Of a DNA stretch of 64,000 bases, positions 18,836 to 28,132 are shown piece after piece. Origin of the DNA: Melioribacteraceae bacterium (GTDB lineage: Bacteria; Bacteroidota; Ignavibacteria; Ignavibacteriales; Melioribacteraceae); the NCBI GenBank assembly GCA_016927595.1, contig JAFGMI010000032.1, forward strand, positions 62,001-126,000, given 5' to 3'. Below the pieces are notes generated by a model. The model saw only the letters and a program-made list of their open reading frames with translations. It searched no databases and was not told where the DNA came from. Numbering within the stretch: the stretch's first letter is position 1; the number at the start of each line of letters is the position of its first letter. The translations under genes and the position numbers were made by a program.

Positions 18836-19480
18836 TCAGTCATTCCAGGGTATAATTGTTAACAACTGCCAGGCATTTTTCCAACGTTCGGTTTTTTTGT
18901 TATAAATTTCCTCGGTAATTTGTTTTTTATTAGGACGCACAATCATATTGAACATGTCGTTTAATCCATACGGTGCATAAATATCTATAGTGCCGTTTTT
19001 ATCTGCAAGAGCAACACAGGTCGCAGTTGTCGGGAAAGTATCGACCGCTTCAAAAATATTCCTGTATGGTTTGATTTTATATCCAAAATGTTCTTCGTAC
19101 CAGATATGCACACGAGCCTGATTTTTTACGTCTATATGAACAGGAGAGTTTTTATAAAAGGATTTTACGATTGAGATAATTCTATCCTCAGCCTCCAATG
19201 ATAAATCGGAATCGTCAAAGTATATAAAGTCAATATCGTTTATATTTTTTAAAAATTCATAACCGTGTAAATAGTTCCACACAGTTTGTGCAATGCATCC
19301 GGCAGCCACATGCCATCCGGGCAGTTTTAGTTCGCCTGCGGATGTTATTATTTCCCAAACAATTGTATTGCTTTTCAGCAATGAAATAAGCTCTTCTTTG
19401 TAATTCCTGCTGCCAATGCACATTTGCCGAATCAGCGAGTCTTTTTGTATGCAAGATAAGACGATTTTACGAGTCATCAT
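18836..19480 (-). CDS. Nucleotidyltransferase family protein (PF06042 type)
   Basis: 214-residue protein resembling the bacterial nucleotidyltransferase-like family. Family features are LPGWHVAAGCIAQTVWNYLHG, the acidic pair DIDFIYFDDSDLS where metal ligands would sit, and VKNQARVHIWYEEHFGY. The C-terminal KKTERWKNAWQ helix is also characteristic. The enzymatic activity and target of this family are not known to me. It is likely cytoplasmic and monocistronic. Two ATG codons stand together at the start; the outer one is annotated. Confidence 0.8.
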   Translation of the reverse strand: MMTRKIVLSCIQKDSLIRQMCIGSRNYKEELISLLKSNTIVWEIITSAGELKLPGWHVAAGCIAQTVWNYLHGYEFLKNINDIDFIYFDDSDLSLEAEDRIISIVKSFYKNSPVHIDVKNQARVHIWYEEHFGYKIKPYRNIFEAVDTFPTTATCVALADKNGTIDIYAPYGLNDMFNMIVRPNKKQITEEIYNKKTERWKNAWQLLTIIPWND

Positions 19481-19592
19481 AGTAATTATTGATGAGAAAA
19501 AATACGAATAGGAGTTGATAAATGTATCATATTAAAATTGTAACCTTTTTCCCGGAAATATCGTCTATGCATTATTGATTACGGGGGATATA

Positions 19593-22019
19593 ATGTTAAA
19601 AAACCATATCCTTGTCGCTATTAGGAATCTTAAGAAGCACAAGGTGTACTCTTTCATTAATATTGTCGGTCTTTCCGTTGGTATTGCTGTCTGTATTTTA
19701 ATGCTCATGTTTGTGTGGGATGAGTTCAGCTATGATACTTTTCATACTAAATCTGACAGAATCTTCAGAGTTGTTCTTGACGTAAATGTAGGTGGAAACG
19801 AATTAATCGCACCTCAATCGCCAGCTGTCCTCGGGGAAACATTATTAACAGACTATCCGGAAGTTGAGCAGACTGCAAGGATAAGGCGCTATGGCAACCC
19901 TCTTTTAAGTTACAAAGATAAAGTGTTTAGCGAGGATAAATTTTTCAGAGCTGATTCTACAATATTTGATGTTTTCACTTTTGAATTTGTAAGCGGAAAT
20001 CCAAAAACAGCTTTATCGAAACCAAATTTTGTAGTGTTAACGGAACGAATGGCAAAAAAATACTTCGGCAGCGAAAATCCTGTCGGGAAAATGATAAATG
20101 CAGACAATTATTTTGATTATATGGTTACGGGAGTTGTTAAAGAATTTCCATCGAACTCACACTTCCACTTTGATTTTCTTCTTTCATTGTCGTCGGAAAA
20201 CGACTCGCGGAGTCCGGTATGGGTTTCTAATAATTTTTATACATATGTGGTTCTCAGAGAGGGCAGCTCCGTTGACGATTTGAATAACAAAATGAAAACA
20301 GACCTGGTAAAATATATTGCTCCTCAGCTCGAAGAAATTACGGGAATTGGCTGGGAACAACAGCTTAAACAGGGACTAAGATATCACTACCAGCTTAGAC
20401 CGATGAAGGATATTCATTTGTATTCCAACCTGAACGGTGAAATAGAACCGAACAGCAGCATTACATATGTCTATATTTTTTTAATAATTGCATTCGGTAT
20501 TCTGATAATAGCATGTATAAACTTTATGAATCTTGCGACTGCCCGTGCATCCGGGAGAGCGAAAGAAGTGGGTATCAGAAAAACACTGGGTTCTTCTTTT
20601 CAACAGCTTATAAAACAATTTATAGCCGAATCGATAATAACAAGTACAGCAGCAGTATTACTTGCAGTTTTTTTAGTAGCTTTACTGTTGCCGTTATTTA
20701 ACGAACTTTCCGGGAAACAGCTAACAACGGATTTTTTTGCTTCGCCGGTGGTGCTGCCCTCGTTATTATTTTTTACTGTGCTGATCGGCATTGCCGCCGG
20801 GGGTTACCCCGCGTTTTTTCTCGCCTCCTTTCAGCCAGTTGCGGTCCTGAACGGTAAAGTAAACAGGGGTGCAAAAGGAAAAACTTTCAGAAGTTTATTG
20901 GTAATTTTTCAATTCACACTTTCAATAATCTTGATTATAGGAACATTCATCGTTCACAGCCAATTAAAGTATATTCAGAATAAGAATCTCGGTTATGATA
21001 AAAACCAGTTGCTGATAGTTAAAAAAACGGATGATATTGGATCGCAGATTAATTCATTTAAGACTGATCTCCTCAGAATTCCAACTGTTTTATCGGCATC
21101 AAATACGAACCGGATTCCCGGCGACAGTTTTGGCGGAACCGCATACCGCGACATGAATTCGCCTGATGGGGAAACTCATATATTGGCAACAATTTATGCC
21201 GATTATGATTTTGTGGACACATACGGAATGTCCCTCAAAGAAGGAAGATATTATTCAAAGGACAGGGCTATTGATACTACGAACAGTATTGTAATAAATG
21301 AAGCCGCAGCGAGAATTCTCGGATTGAAAAATCCTCTGAACGAAAAGATCATTAATCTCGGTACGAATAAAAATGATTCCAGAATGTTCAACGTAATTGG
21401 TGTAATAAAGGATTTCAATTTCGAATCCCTTCATTCGCCTATCCGGGGTCTTGCAATACATCTTATGAAACCGCAAAGGTACGGAAGCAAAGTAACTATA
21501 AGAGTTGCAGCAGATAATATTACAGGTACTGTTGAAAGTATAAAAAAAATATGGTCCGACTATGCCGGAAATCAGGCATTTGAATATACTTTTTTCGATG
21601 AGGATTTCGCGAGGCTTTACAAAAATGAAATGAGGACGGGAAGGCTTTTTACTTCCTTCTCGGTACTCGCAGTTATCATTGCGTGTCTGGGTTTATTCGG
21701 TATGGCAGCATATACAACAGAGCAGAGAAAAAAAGAAATCGGCATAAGAAAAGTACTCGGGGCAAACTCATTAACCATACTATTATTGTTGTCCAAAGAA
21801 TTTTCTAAATGGATTCTGATTTCCAATTTTATTGCATTTCCGGTTTCTTATTTGCTGATGAATAAATGGCTTCAGAACTTTGAATATAAAACCGAAATTA
21901 ATCTTTGGATATTCATAATATCAGGATTGATTGCGCTGATAATTGCAGTATTAACGGTGAGTTCGCATTCAGTTAAGGCAGCTCTCAGCAATCCTGTGAA
22001 ATCGCTTAAATACGAGTAG
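19593..22019 (+). CDS. MacB/FtsX-type ABC transporter permease
   Basis: 808-residue membrane protein with two repeated MacB-periplasmic plus FtsX units, the long Bacteroidota form. Transmembrane segments: YSFINIVGLSVGIAVCILML near the N-terminus, three around residues 290-440, another near 430-455 and three at the C-terminus. The FtsX signatures ATARASGRAKEVGIRKTLGS and EQRKKEIGIRKVLGANS are both present. The start is the ATG at 19593, six bases after GGGGG; an upstream TTG is less likely. There is no adjacent ATPase or membrane-fusion protein, so partners are encoded elsewhere. Probable role: mechanotransmission-type export of lipoproteins or antimicrobials, inferred only from family. Confidence 0.92.
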   Translation: MLKNHILVAIRNLKKHKVYSFINIVGLSVGIAVCILMLMFVWDEFSYDTFHTKSDRIFRVVLDVNVGGNELIAPQSPAVLGETLLTDYPEVEQTARIRRYGNPLLSYKDKVFSEDKFFRADSTIFDVFTFEFVSGNPKTALSKPNFVVLTERMAKKYFGSENPVGKMINADNYFDYMVTGVVKEFPSNSHFHFDFLLSLSSENDSRSPVWVSNNFYTYVVLREGSSVDDLNNKMKTDLVKYIAPQLEEITGIGWEQQLKQGLRYHYQLRPMKDIHLYSNLNGEIEPNSSITYVYIFLIIAFGILIIACINFMNLATARASGRAKEVGIRKTLGSSFQQLIKQFIAESIITSTAAVLLAVFLVALLLPLFNELSGKQLTTDFFASPVVLPSLLFFTVLIGIAAGGYPAFFLASFQPVAVLNGKVNRGAKGKTFRSLLVIFQFTLSIILIIGTFIVHSQLKYIQNKNLGYDKNQLLIVKKTDDIGSQINSFKTDLLRIPTVLSASNTNRIPGDSFGGTAYRDMNSPDGETHILATIYADYDFVDTYGMSLKEGRYYSKDRAIDTTNSIVINEAAARILGLKNPLNEKIINLGTNKNDSRMFNVIGVIKDFNFESLHSPIRGLAIHLMKPQRYGSKVTIRVAADNITGTVESIKKIWSDYAGNQAFEYTFFDEDFARLYKNEMRTGRLFTSFSVLAVIIACLGLFGMAAYTTEQRKKEIGIRKVLGANSLTILLLLSKEFSKWILISNFIAFPVSYLLMNKWLQNFEYKTEINLWIFIISGLIALIIAVLTVSSHSVKAALSNPVKSLKYE

Positions 22020-22030
22020 AAGTAAATAGT

Positions 22031-22525
22031 TTAGTCTTGCAGTTTTTCTGCCGGATAATAAACCCAGGGAACATTTCTTCTGAGCAGTATGAATCTGTTT
22101 TTTGATTCATCATAAAATAATTTATCGGATTTTGAAGAAACAGATATTCGGTGCTGGACTTTAATCCAGCCTGAATCGGTGAATACGTCTGATGAATTAC
22201 CTACTGCTGCATTAAGATCGCCGAATACGAGTATTCCATTATTGAGTCTTTTAACGAACATACCCGATATTCCCGGCTCATGTAGTTCATTCCAGCCCGA
22301 ATCAGTCCAGTAGAATGATGATCCTGAGATTCCGATTTCACCATCGGGTAATATTCTGGATATTATCGGATCTTCCGGCAAATAATTAATTGTGCTTAGA
22401 ATTTCATCGTTGAATACAGAGCTTTCGTGATTCAGCCATTTATTTACGGGTAAACCAGGTTGAGCAGACAATTGTAACGCTGATATTATAAAAATTATAA
22501 ATAATATGTTTATTCGACTTTGCAT
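22031..22525 (-). CDS. Exported protein of unknown function
   Basis: 164 residues with a signal peptide (ILFIIFIISALQLSAQ). The mature part is beta-rich, with short repeats of the form SFYWTDSGWNELHEPGIS and VFTDSGWIKVQHRIS that resemble blades of a beta-propeller, and short loops of the type RLNNGILVFGD. It might be a truncated propeller protein. Convergent with the permease gene (11-bp gap). I do not recognise a family. Confidence 0.55.
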   Translation of the reverse strand: MQSRINILFIIFIISALQLSAQPGLPVNKWLNHESSVFNDEILSTINYLPEDPIISRILPDGEIGISGSSFYWTDSGWNELHEPGISGMFVKRLNNGILVFGDLNAAVGNSSDVFTDSGWIKVQHRISVSSKSDKLFYDESKNRFILLRRNVPWVYYPAEKLQD

Positions 22526-22911
22526 ATCAGATGTATATTTGCATTAATTATCGGAAAATTTTCAGGAAAATTTTAACAGGTTTTAACAAATAAATGCGTT
22601 TGAATCTTATAAGTACATTACGTTATAGTCTGCAATGTACAGGCAACTTAATTTAGTGTACTCCACCCATCTGCAGCAGATATAAACACAGAGGGTCAAA
22701 TCTAATAAATAACAGAAATAAAAATAGTATCCGGCGCAAATCCATGGTCACCAAGAAGTCCGTTCAATGTTAAAACATGACAAACAAATTTATAATCATT
22801 CCGGATAAAACCCCGGGGATTAATAATAATCTTACAAATATAATTTGCATTCCGGTATGAGATGCCTTATATTATGAGCCATATTTTATAAAATTCCTAA
22901 GAAAATAAGTT
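22526..22911. other. Non-coding gap upstream of the Lrp-glnA operon
   Basis: 386 bp without a plausible gene. A 7-bp inverted repeat GTACATT/AATGTAC with a 14-nt spacer lies at 22613-22640 and could be an operator or a weak hairpin. TATATTTG at 22534-22541 matches the -7 consensus but has no TTG at the right distance and is far from the next gene. No sigma-54 promoter was seen, despite the nitrogen gene downstream. Confidence 0.4.
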
Positions 22912-23370
22912 ATGCTAGACAAAATTGACATTACAATTCTTAATATGCTTCAGGAATCGGGCAGGACTAAACGGAATGTCCTTGCTGAAGCAGTGGGTTT
23001 ATCATTACCGTCGCTCAGCGAACGACTCAAAAAGCTTGAAGAACATGGTGTGATTGAGGGGTATTATGCAAAACTGAATAAAAAAATTTTCGGTTTCGAT
23101 ATCATGGCAATTATAACTGTAGAAATGGATTCATCTAAGAATTATGCGTCTCTTTCAAACAATGTTAAAAAGACACCGGAAATACTTGAATGTTACTCTG
23201 TTCTTGGAGAGGGTTCCCATATAATGAAAGCCGTTGTTCGGGATACTGCAGCTTTGGAAGCATTATTAAGCAAAATTCAGGCATGGTCGGGCGTACATCG
23301 CACAATAACGAGTTTTGTGTTATCGACAATAAAGGAAACAAATTCAATAAACATTAAAATAAAGGAATGA
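22912..23370 (+). CDS. Lrp/AsnC family transcriptional regulator
   Basis: 152-residue regulator. The N-terminal HTH reads [20 protein letters not shown] and [20 protein letters not shown]; the C-terminal RAM (ligand-binding) domain spans about 65-145 with [20 protein letters not shown] and [19 protein letters not shown]. Members bind amino acids and control amino acid metabolism. The glutamine synthetase ATG lies 2 bp after the stop, so the two genes form an operon, and the regulator very likely controls it in response to an amino acid or nitrogen signal. Confidence 0.93.
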   Translation: MLDKIDITILNMLQESGRTKRNVLAEAVGLSLPSLSERLKKLEEHGVIEGYYAKLNKKIFGFDIMAIITVEMDSSKNYASLSNNVKKTPEILECYSVLGEGSHIMKAVVRDTAALEALLSKIQAWSGVHRTITSFVLSTIKETNSINIKIKE

Positions 23371-23372
23371 GT

Positions 23373-24803
23373 ATGGCTAAACCTAAAACATCGCCTGTTG
23401 ATAAAGTGCTTGACTTTGTCAAAAGCAAAAAAATCAAATTCATTGACTTTAAGTTCATGGATTTTCCCGGTCAGTGGCAGCATTTTACAGTTCCGGCTAC
23501 TGAATTCGATGCAAAAAGTTTTGAGAACGGATTCGGCTTTGACGGATCTTCAATCCGCGGATGGAAAGCTATAAATGAAAGCGACATGCTGATAATTCCC
23601 GATGCGGAAACAATGTTTTTTGATCCTTTCATTCAGGCACCAACCGTAAGTTTAATCTGTGATGTCTACGAGCCTGCGACAAAAGAAAAATATTCCCGCT
23701 GCCCGAGAAATATAGCGCAGAAAGCTGTAGCTTATTTGAAATCAACCGGTATTGCAGACACGGTTTACTTTGGTCCTGAAGCCGAATTTTTCGTATTCGA
23801 TGACGTTCGATTCGATACGACCCCGAACAGTTCGTTTTATTTTGTCGATTCCGTTGAAGGAAGATGGAATACCGGTACAGACGAGGGTCCTAATCTGCAG
23901 TATAAACCCAGGTATAAAGAGGGTTATTTCCCGGTGCCACCAACAGATGCTCTGAACGATTTAAGGAATGAAATGTGTGAAGTACTATTGGATATGGGTA
24001 TACCGGTTGAAGCGCAGCACCACGAGGTTGCTACCGGAGGGCAATGTGAAATCGATTTAAGATTTCAGCCTTTATTAACAGCTGCAGACCAACTGCTCAT
24101 TTTTAAATACGTTGTAAAAAACACTGCGAAGCGGAACGGTAAAACAGTAACATATATGCCAAAACCTATTCAGGGAGACAATGGTTCGGGTATGCATGTG
24201 CACAGCAGTTTGTGGAAAAACGGAAAGCCCCTATTTGCAGGCGGCGGATACGCAGGATTAAGCGATATGGCACTTTACTATATCGGTGGGATATTAAAAC
24301 ATGCACCGGCTCTGCTGGCGTTTACTAATCCGACAACAAATTCCTATAAACGACTTGTCCCCGGATTTGAGGCTCCTGTACGTCTTGCATATTCACAGCG
24401 AAACCGTTCGGCTGCCTGCAGAATTCCGATGTACTCGGCAAGCCCCAAAGCAAAACGTGTAGAATTCAGATGCCCGGATCCCTCTGCAAATCCTTATCTG
24501 GCATTTTCTGCTATTATGTTGGCAGGATTAGATGGTATAATCAACAGAATTGATCCTGGCGATCCGCTGGATAAAGATATCTACGATATGCCTGCAGAAG
24601 AGTTGGCAAACGTGCCTGAAACTCCCGGTTCACTTGAAGCAGCTCTGAAGGAACTTGCCGAAGATCATGAATTCCTGCTCAAGGGAGATGTATTTACAGA
24701 GGATGTAATTCAGACGTGGATAAATTATAAAATGACCAAAGAAGTTAAACCTATGGCACTCCAGCCGCATCCGTTTGAATTCTCAATGTATTATGATGTA
24801 TAA
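23373..24803 (+). CDS. glnA: Type I glutamine synthetase
   Basis: Makes glutamine from glutamate, ammonia and ATP; the main route of ammonium assimilation. The 476 residues are normal for a type I dodecameric enzyme. The beta-grasp region has [12 protein letters not shown]; catalytic metal and substrate residues are in [51 protein letters not shown] and [14 protein letters not shown]. The segment [11 protein letters not shown] keeps the tyrosine that is adenylylated in I-beta enzymes. The ATG at 23373 is chosen because GGA stands six bases before it; the ATG at 23367 overlaps the regulator stop but has no room for a ribosome binding site. A strong terminator follows. Confidence 0.97.
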   Translation: MAKPKTSPVDKVLDFVKSKKIKFIDFKFMDFPGQWQHFTVPATEFDAKSFENGFGFDGSSIRGWKAINESDMLIIPDAETMFFDPFIQAPTVSLICDVYEPATKEKYSRCPRNIAQKAVAYLKSTGIADTVYFGPEAEFFVFDDVRFDTTPNSSFYFVDSVEGRWNTGTDEGPNLQYKPRYKEGYFPVPPTDALNDLRNEMCEVLLDMGIPVEAQHHEVATGGQCEIDLRFQPLLTAADQLLIFKYVVKNTAKRNGKTVTYMPKPIQGDNGSGMHVHSSLWKNGKPLFAGGGYAGLSDMALYYIGGILKHAPALLAFTNPTTNSYKRLVPGFEAPVRLAYSQRNRSAACRIPMYSASPKAKRVEFRCPDPSANPYLAFSAIMLAGLDGIINRIDPGDPLDKDIYDMPAEELANVPETPGSLEAALKELAEDHEFLLKGDVFTEDVIQTWINYKMTKEVKPMALQPHPFEFSMYYDV

Positions 24804-24825
24804 AATCTTGGTTTATAAGACAGAT

Positions 24826-24866
24826 AAAAACAGCTGCGAATATTAAACTTGCAGCTGTTTTTTTTT
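24826..24866 (+). terminator. Intrinsic terminator of the Lrp-glnA operon
   Basis: Stem AAAAACAGCTGC with GCAGCTGTTTTT, 13-nt loop, then a T-run. It starts 22 bp after the glnA stop. Confidence 0.88.
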
Positions 24867-25136
24867 ATACCATTGAATTTACATGGCAATAAATTTTACC
24901 ATGTAAGTGTTATTCCCTGATTTGAAATCATATTTATCCGATCCGCAGGAAATTTTCGTAACAGCAGATAAAGCGTTTGTTTAATATTACCGCGAAATAA
25001 ATAAAAGTGACATATCTGTTACATCATAAAAGTGATTGTGAACCGTTTTAGAATAAGTATTTTACATCTTTAAAAAATTTTATCCACATTTCATTTACAA
25101 TTTGTAAATTTTCGACTGTAATTTATTGAGGTTTTC
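24867..25136. other. AT-rich non-coding gap with one DnaA-box match
   Basis: 270 bp between the glnA terminator and the acidic orphan. A single perfect DnaA box TTATCCACA lies at 25080-25088. A near-palindrome GTGACA-N4-TGTTAC occurs around 25007-25022, followed by a second AAAAGTGA copy, and could be an operator. One box is too few to call an origin. Confidence 0.35.
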
Positions 25137-25613
25137 ATGTCAACATCAATGAGCAAGGCGGTGACAGATATCCAACAGCTGCTGCAGAAAACAAAATATA
25201 CGGATAAAAGCAAACAAACTTTATGGGATGTTTTATCGGATCAGGTGGAAATTCAGGGTGAGTGGGACAATACGGTAATCAACAGGTTGAAAGAGGAAAT
25301 TGAAAATTGGCTCACTAAACTCGGTAATAAAAAACTGAAGGACCTGTGGCTTAAGAGTGATTCGGCTATTGATAATAAGGATCCCAATTCCGAAACAAAT
25401 ATTGAAATGATGAAATATGATTTAGCCGAGGAACTAAGCAACAGAATACTCGATCAGCTTGAAAACGTTGATGACGAGGATGAATATTTTACCCCGATCA
25501 AAAAAAAGAAATCGAAATTTGATGACGAAGACGATGATTATGAAGAAGGCTACGACAGCTATAACGACGATTCCTTCAGCGATGACTATTTCGAAGAGGA
25601 TGATAATTATTAA
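25137..25613 (+). CDS. Cytoplasmic protein with highly acidic C-terminal tail, unknown
   Basis: 158 residues, not recognised. The first 105 residues are helical and charged (LQQLLQKT-like start, RLKEEIENWLTKLGNKKLKD, MKYDLAEELSNRILDQLENV). The tail from about 108 is a run of Asp/Glu with Tyr, broken by one basic patch (PIKKKKSKF). Acidic tails of this kind occur in proteins that bind basic partners or ribosomes, but no function can be assigned. It precedes a methyltransferase and RlmD in the same direction. Confidence 0.65.
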   Translation: MSTSMSKAVTDIQQLLQKTKYTDKSKQTLWDVLSDQVEIQGEWDNTVINRLKEEIENWLTKLGNKKLKDLWLKSDSAIDNKDPNSETNIEMMKYDLAEELSNRILDQLENVDDEDEYFTPIKKKKSKFDDEDDDYEEGYDSYNDDSFSDDYFEEDDNY

Positions 25614-25688
25614 ATCGTTACTTAAATGGAACCCGAGAAAGCCTTCAGTATTTTTTACGCTGGAGGTTTTCTGTTTTATGGCTTACAT

Positions 25689-26402
25689 ATGAAAAATAAT
25701 TCAATAATACTGCTTCCCGGCTTGGACAGGCAGATTGCTGCACTGACCAAAAATGTAGAACTGAATGGAAAAAATATTCTGGTCGTTGGATCCTCAAGCG
25801 AAATTATCGCATTACGCCTTCAAAATTATTCAGGTAATCCTGTTGAAATGATTGTAGAGGATTATGACTCTTTTATGAACTCAAGAATGGTATTAAGCGG
25901 GAAGGATGATGTCATATTAAAAATAATGGACTTCGAGCATACCGACTATAAAGACGGTTACTTCGATTTAATATATGCACAGGCATCAGCCGGCGACACC
26001 AGGCGAAAAGGAATTATAAAAGAATTTCTCAGACTGCTGAAAACAGACGGATTATTATGTTTGGGCGAGATTACTAGTTTTACTGAAAATCCCCCGAAAT
26101 TTGTCAGGGATATCTTTGCCGCATCGCAATTAGCGCCTTTATTAAAGTCTGAGGTCGCTGGATTTTACAGAAACAGAAACTTTGAAGTTTTACACGAGTT
26201 CGATTTTTCCAGGTCTTTATCTGATTATTACAGATTAACACTGGATAAGCTCAATGAAATAGTCGGTGAATTAAGCACCGAAGAGAAAGCATATTATAAA
26301 AAACTTATTAATAAAATCAGTCATGAATCAAAATCATACCTGAACAGCGGGGCGGATAAGTATATTGGTTTTGTTGCATTAATCTTGAGAAAAAATGGTT
26401 AA
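25689..26402 (+). CDS. Class I SAM-dependent methyltransferase-like protein
   Basis: About 237 residues. Motif I is partly degenerate (NILVVGSSSEIIALRLQ, lacking the full GxGxG), followed by MIVEDYDSF, DFEHTDYKDGYFDLIYAQAS and FLRLLKTDGLLCLGEI, which fit the methyltransferase-11 pattern. The start is uncertain: ATG 25689 gives MKNNSIILLPGLDRQIAAL, while ATG 25626 would add 21 residues that do not look conserved. It overlaps the RlmD gene by 8 bp, so the pair is translationally coupled and may act on the same RNA or translation pathway. Confidence 0.7.
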   Translation: MKNNSIILLPGLDRQIAALTKNVELNGKNILVVGSSSEIIALRLQNYSGNPVEMIVEDYDSFMNSRMVLSGKDDVILKIMDFEHTDYKDGYFDLIYAQASAGDTRRKGIIKEFLRLLKTDGLLCLGEITSFTENPPKFVRDIFAASQLAPLLKSEVAGFYRNRNFEVLHEFDFSRSLSDYYRLTLDKLNEIVGELSTEEKAYYKKLINKISHESKSYLNSGADKYIGFVALILRKNG

Positions 26403-27822
26403 GAAAGGGGAAATAATTTCGCTCAGAATTTCGGATTATGCCTTCGAAGGAAAGGGCATCGCAAAGCTGATATCTGAGGACGGGAGTGAAAAAAAATTTG
26501 TGATTTTTGTAAACGGTGCCTATCCGGGCGATGAGGTTAAAGCAGTAATTACCAAGAAAAAAAAATCCTATGCGGAGGCAAAAGTAACCGAGCTACTGAC
26601 AAAGTCGGAAAACCGAACCGAAGCGAGATGCAATCATTTTCCGGTTTGCGGCGGATGCAAACAACAGGATCTGGTTTATGAAAAGCAGCTTTATTACAAG
26701 CAGCAGCAGGTGATGGAAGTATTTGAAAAGATCGGAGGATTTAAAGAAATTAATATTCAGCCGATTATACCTTCGAACAGGCAGTTCTACTATAGGAATA
26801 AACTTGAATATTCATTTGCGAGAAAGAGATGGCTTACTGAGAATGAAATTAAAAACAGCAATGAAATTTTTGATAAGGATTTCGCGCTTGGTTTCCACGT
26901 CCCCAGAATTTTCGATAAGGTATTGAATATCAGCAGCTGTTATCTTCAGTCGGAAACCAGCAATGGAATTCTAAATTTCACGAGGGATTTTTTTAAACTA
27001 CGTAATACAAGTGTTTATTCCACATCGACTCATGAAGGATACCTCAGAAACCTTGTAATACGGGAGTCATATCATACTGAAGACCTGATGGTTAACCTTG
27101 TTACATCTGAGGAAAATGACGAACTAATGCATGAATACACAACGGAATTATTGAAGCATTTTCCCGGCATAACAAATGTTATAAATAATATTAATCTGAA
27201 AAAGTCGCAGGTTGCAACCGGGGATTACGAAAAGATTTATCGCGGCATAGGTTTTATGTATGATATGATTGGAGAATATAAGTTCAGAATAAGTGCAAAT
27301 TCATTTTTCCAAACAAACACTTTGCAGGCAGAAAAACTTTATTCAACAGCTCTGGAATTTTCCGATGCTCAAGGGAATGAAATATTTTATGATCTGTACT
27401 CGGGAGCGGGGACGATTTCGATATATGTCTCCAAATTAGCCGGCAGGGTTTTTGCGTTTGAAAGTGTTGAATCTGCTCTTAAGGATGCTCAATTTAACAG
27501 TATAGAGAACGGGATTGAAAATGTTTCTTATTATAAGGCTGATTTGAATAAATCGATTCTACCGCTGCTTGAAGCTGAAAAACTTCCGCGTCCCGATATT
27601 ATAATTCTCGATCCTCCGAGGAGCGGCATGAATCCTAAAACCGTTAAGGATGTGATAATATTAAATCCGTCAAAAATTGTTTATGTAAGCTGTAATCCGG
27701 CCAGCCAGGCAAGGGATATTAAATTGATGTGCGAAGAAGGATACAAACTGGTAAAAATTCGCCCGGTGGATATGTTTCCGCAAACATATCATATTGAAAA
27801 TGTGGCATTATTAATAAAATAA
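26395..27822 (+). CDS. rlmD: 23S rRNA (uracil-5-)-methyltransferase RlmD/RumA type
   Basis: 475-residue RNA m5U methyltransferase. An N-terminal TRAM domain (about 1-65, RISDYAFEGKGIAKL) binds RNA. The [4Fe-4S] cysteines are C79, C85 and C88 in CNHFPVCGGCKQQ, plus the cysteine of ISSCYLQSE. SAM binding is seen in FYDLYSGAGTISIYVSK; the substrate motif is ISANSFFQTNT, the active-site region is IILDPPRSGMNP and the catalytic cysteine lies in VYVSCNPAS. It probably methylates 23S rRNA; whether at one or two uridines (RlmD versus RlmCD) cannot be told. Confidence 0.92.
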   Translation: MVKKGEIISLRISDYAFEGKGIAKLISEDGSEKKFVIFVNGAYPGDEVKAVITKKKKSYAEAKVTELLTKSENRTEARCNHFPVCGGCKQQDLVYEKQLYYKQQQVMEVFEKIGGFKEINIQPIIPSNRQFYYRNKLEYSFARKRWLTENEIKNSNEIFDKDFALGFHVPRIFDKVLNISSCYLQSETSNGILNFTRDFFKLRNTSVYSTSTHEGYLRNLVIRESYHTEDLMVNLVTSEENDELMHEYTTELLKHFPGITNVINNINLKKSQVATGDYEKIYRGIGFMYDMIGEYKFRISANSFFQTNTLQAEKLYSTALEFSDAQGNEIFYDLYSGAGTISIYVSKLAGRVFAFESVESALKDAQFNSIENGIENVSYYKADLNKSILPLLEAEKLPRPDIIILDPPRSGMNPKTVKDVIILNPSKIVYVSCNPASQARDIKLMCEEGYKLVKIRPVDMFPQTYHIENVALLIK

Positions 27823-28132
27823 TAGATTAACCTTTATTTATAAACAATTTAGATTTTTTATCCTTTTTAAAACAATTCTCTTGACTTTACATCGTATTAA
27901 TTCTAGATTACTATCCCTTTGATTAGAAAGGGTATTAAAAGTAATAATTTCGCCTAAAAATAAACCCCAGCCAAAAAAAATTATTCTGATATTGTATTAG
28001 TTTAGTAGGTAGTTTACTACGCAAACTTGCAGATTGTTACTTATATTTATTTAGTTTTGTACCAATTGATTGTAGGGCTCTTTAACCGGTAACATAAGTT
28101 ATTAATTACATTTTAAATAAGTGGGGTTTGAT
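27823..28132 (+). promoter_or_regulatory. Upstream region of giant exported protein 1
   Basis: 310-bp non-coding gap with several signals. A TAGTTTTG match to the TAnnTTTG -7 box lies at 28052-28059. About 35-50 bp upstream of it, TAGTA (28003-28007) and TTACTA (28014-28019) form an inverted pair, and another TTACTAT stands at 27908-27914; the same word recurs near the pilin-like operons. A perfect 6-bp hairpin CCCTTT/AAAGGG is at 27915-27932. A further hairpin at 27943-27985 is listed separately. Confidence 0.45.
27943..27985. other. AU-stem hairpin exposing CCCAGCC
   Basis: AATAATTT pairs with AAATTATT across a 27-nt loop containing CCCAGCC (27966-27972). The loop is complementary to the GGCUGGG loops of the two 3' elements at 32510 and 47510; with the flanking A-run the match to the 47510 copy is 13 nt. 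The probable promoter at 28052 lies downstream, so this is in a leader only if an earlier promoter exists. Confidence 0.3.

Noticed and set aside
20340-20360. GGCTGGG within the FtsX-like permease gene as a third RNA element
   Set aside because: It encodes GIGWEQQ, and the flanking GGCGGC/GCCGCC stem is absent.
22534-22541. TATATTTG as promoter of the Lrp-glnA operon
   Set aside because: It is about 370 bp from the start codon and has no TTG at the required distance.
27823-28132. CRISPR or other direct-repeat array
   Set aside because: Short palindromes occur, but there are no regularly spaced identical repeats here or elsewhere in the window.
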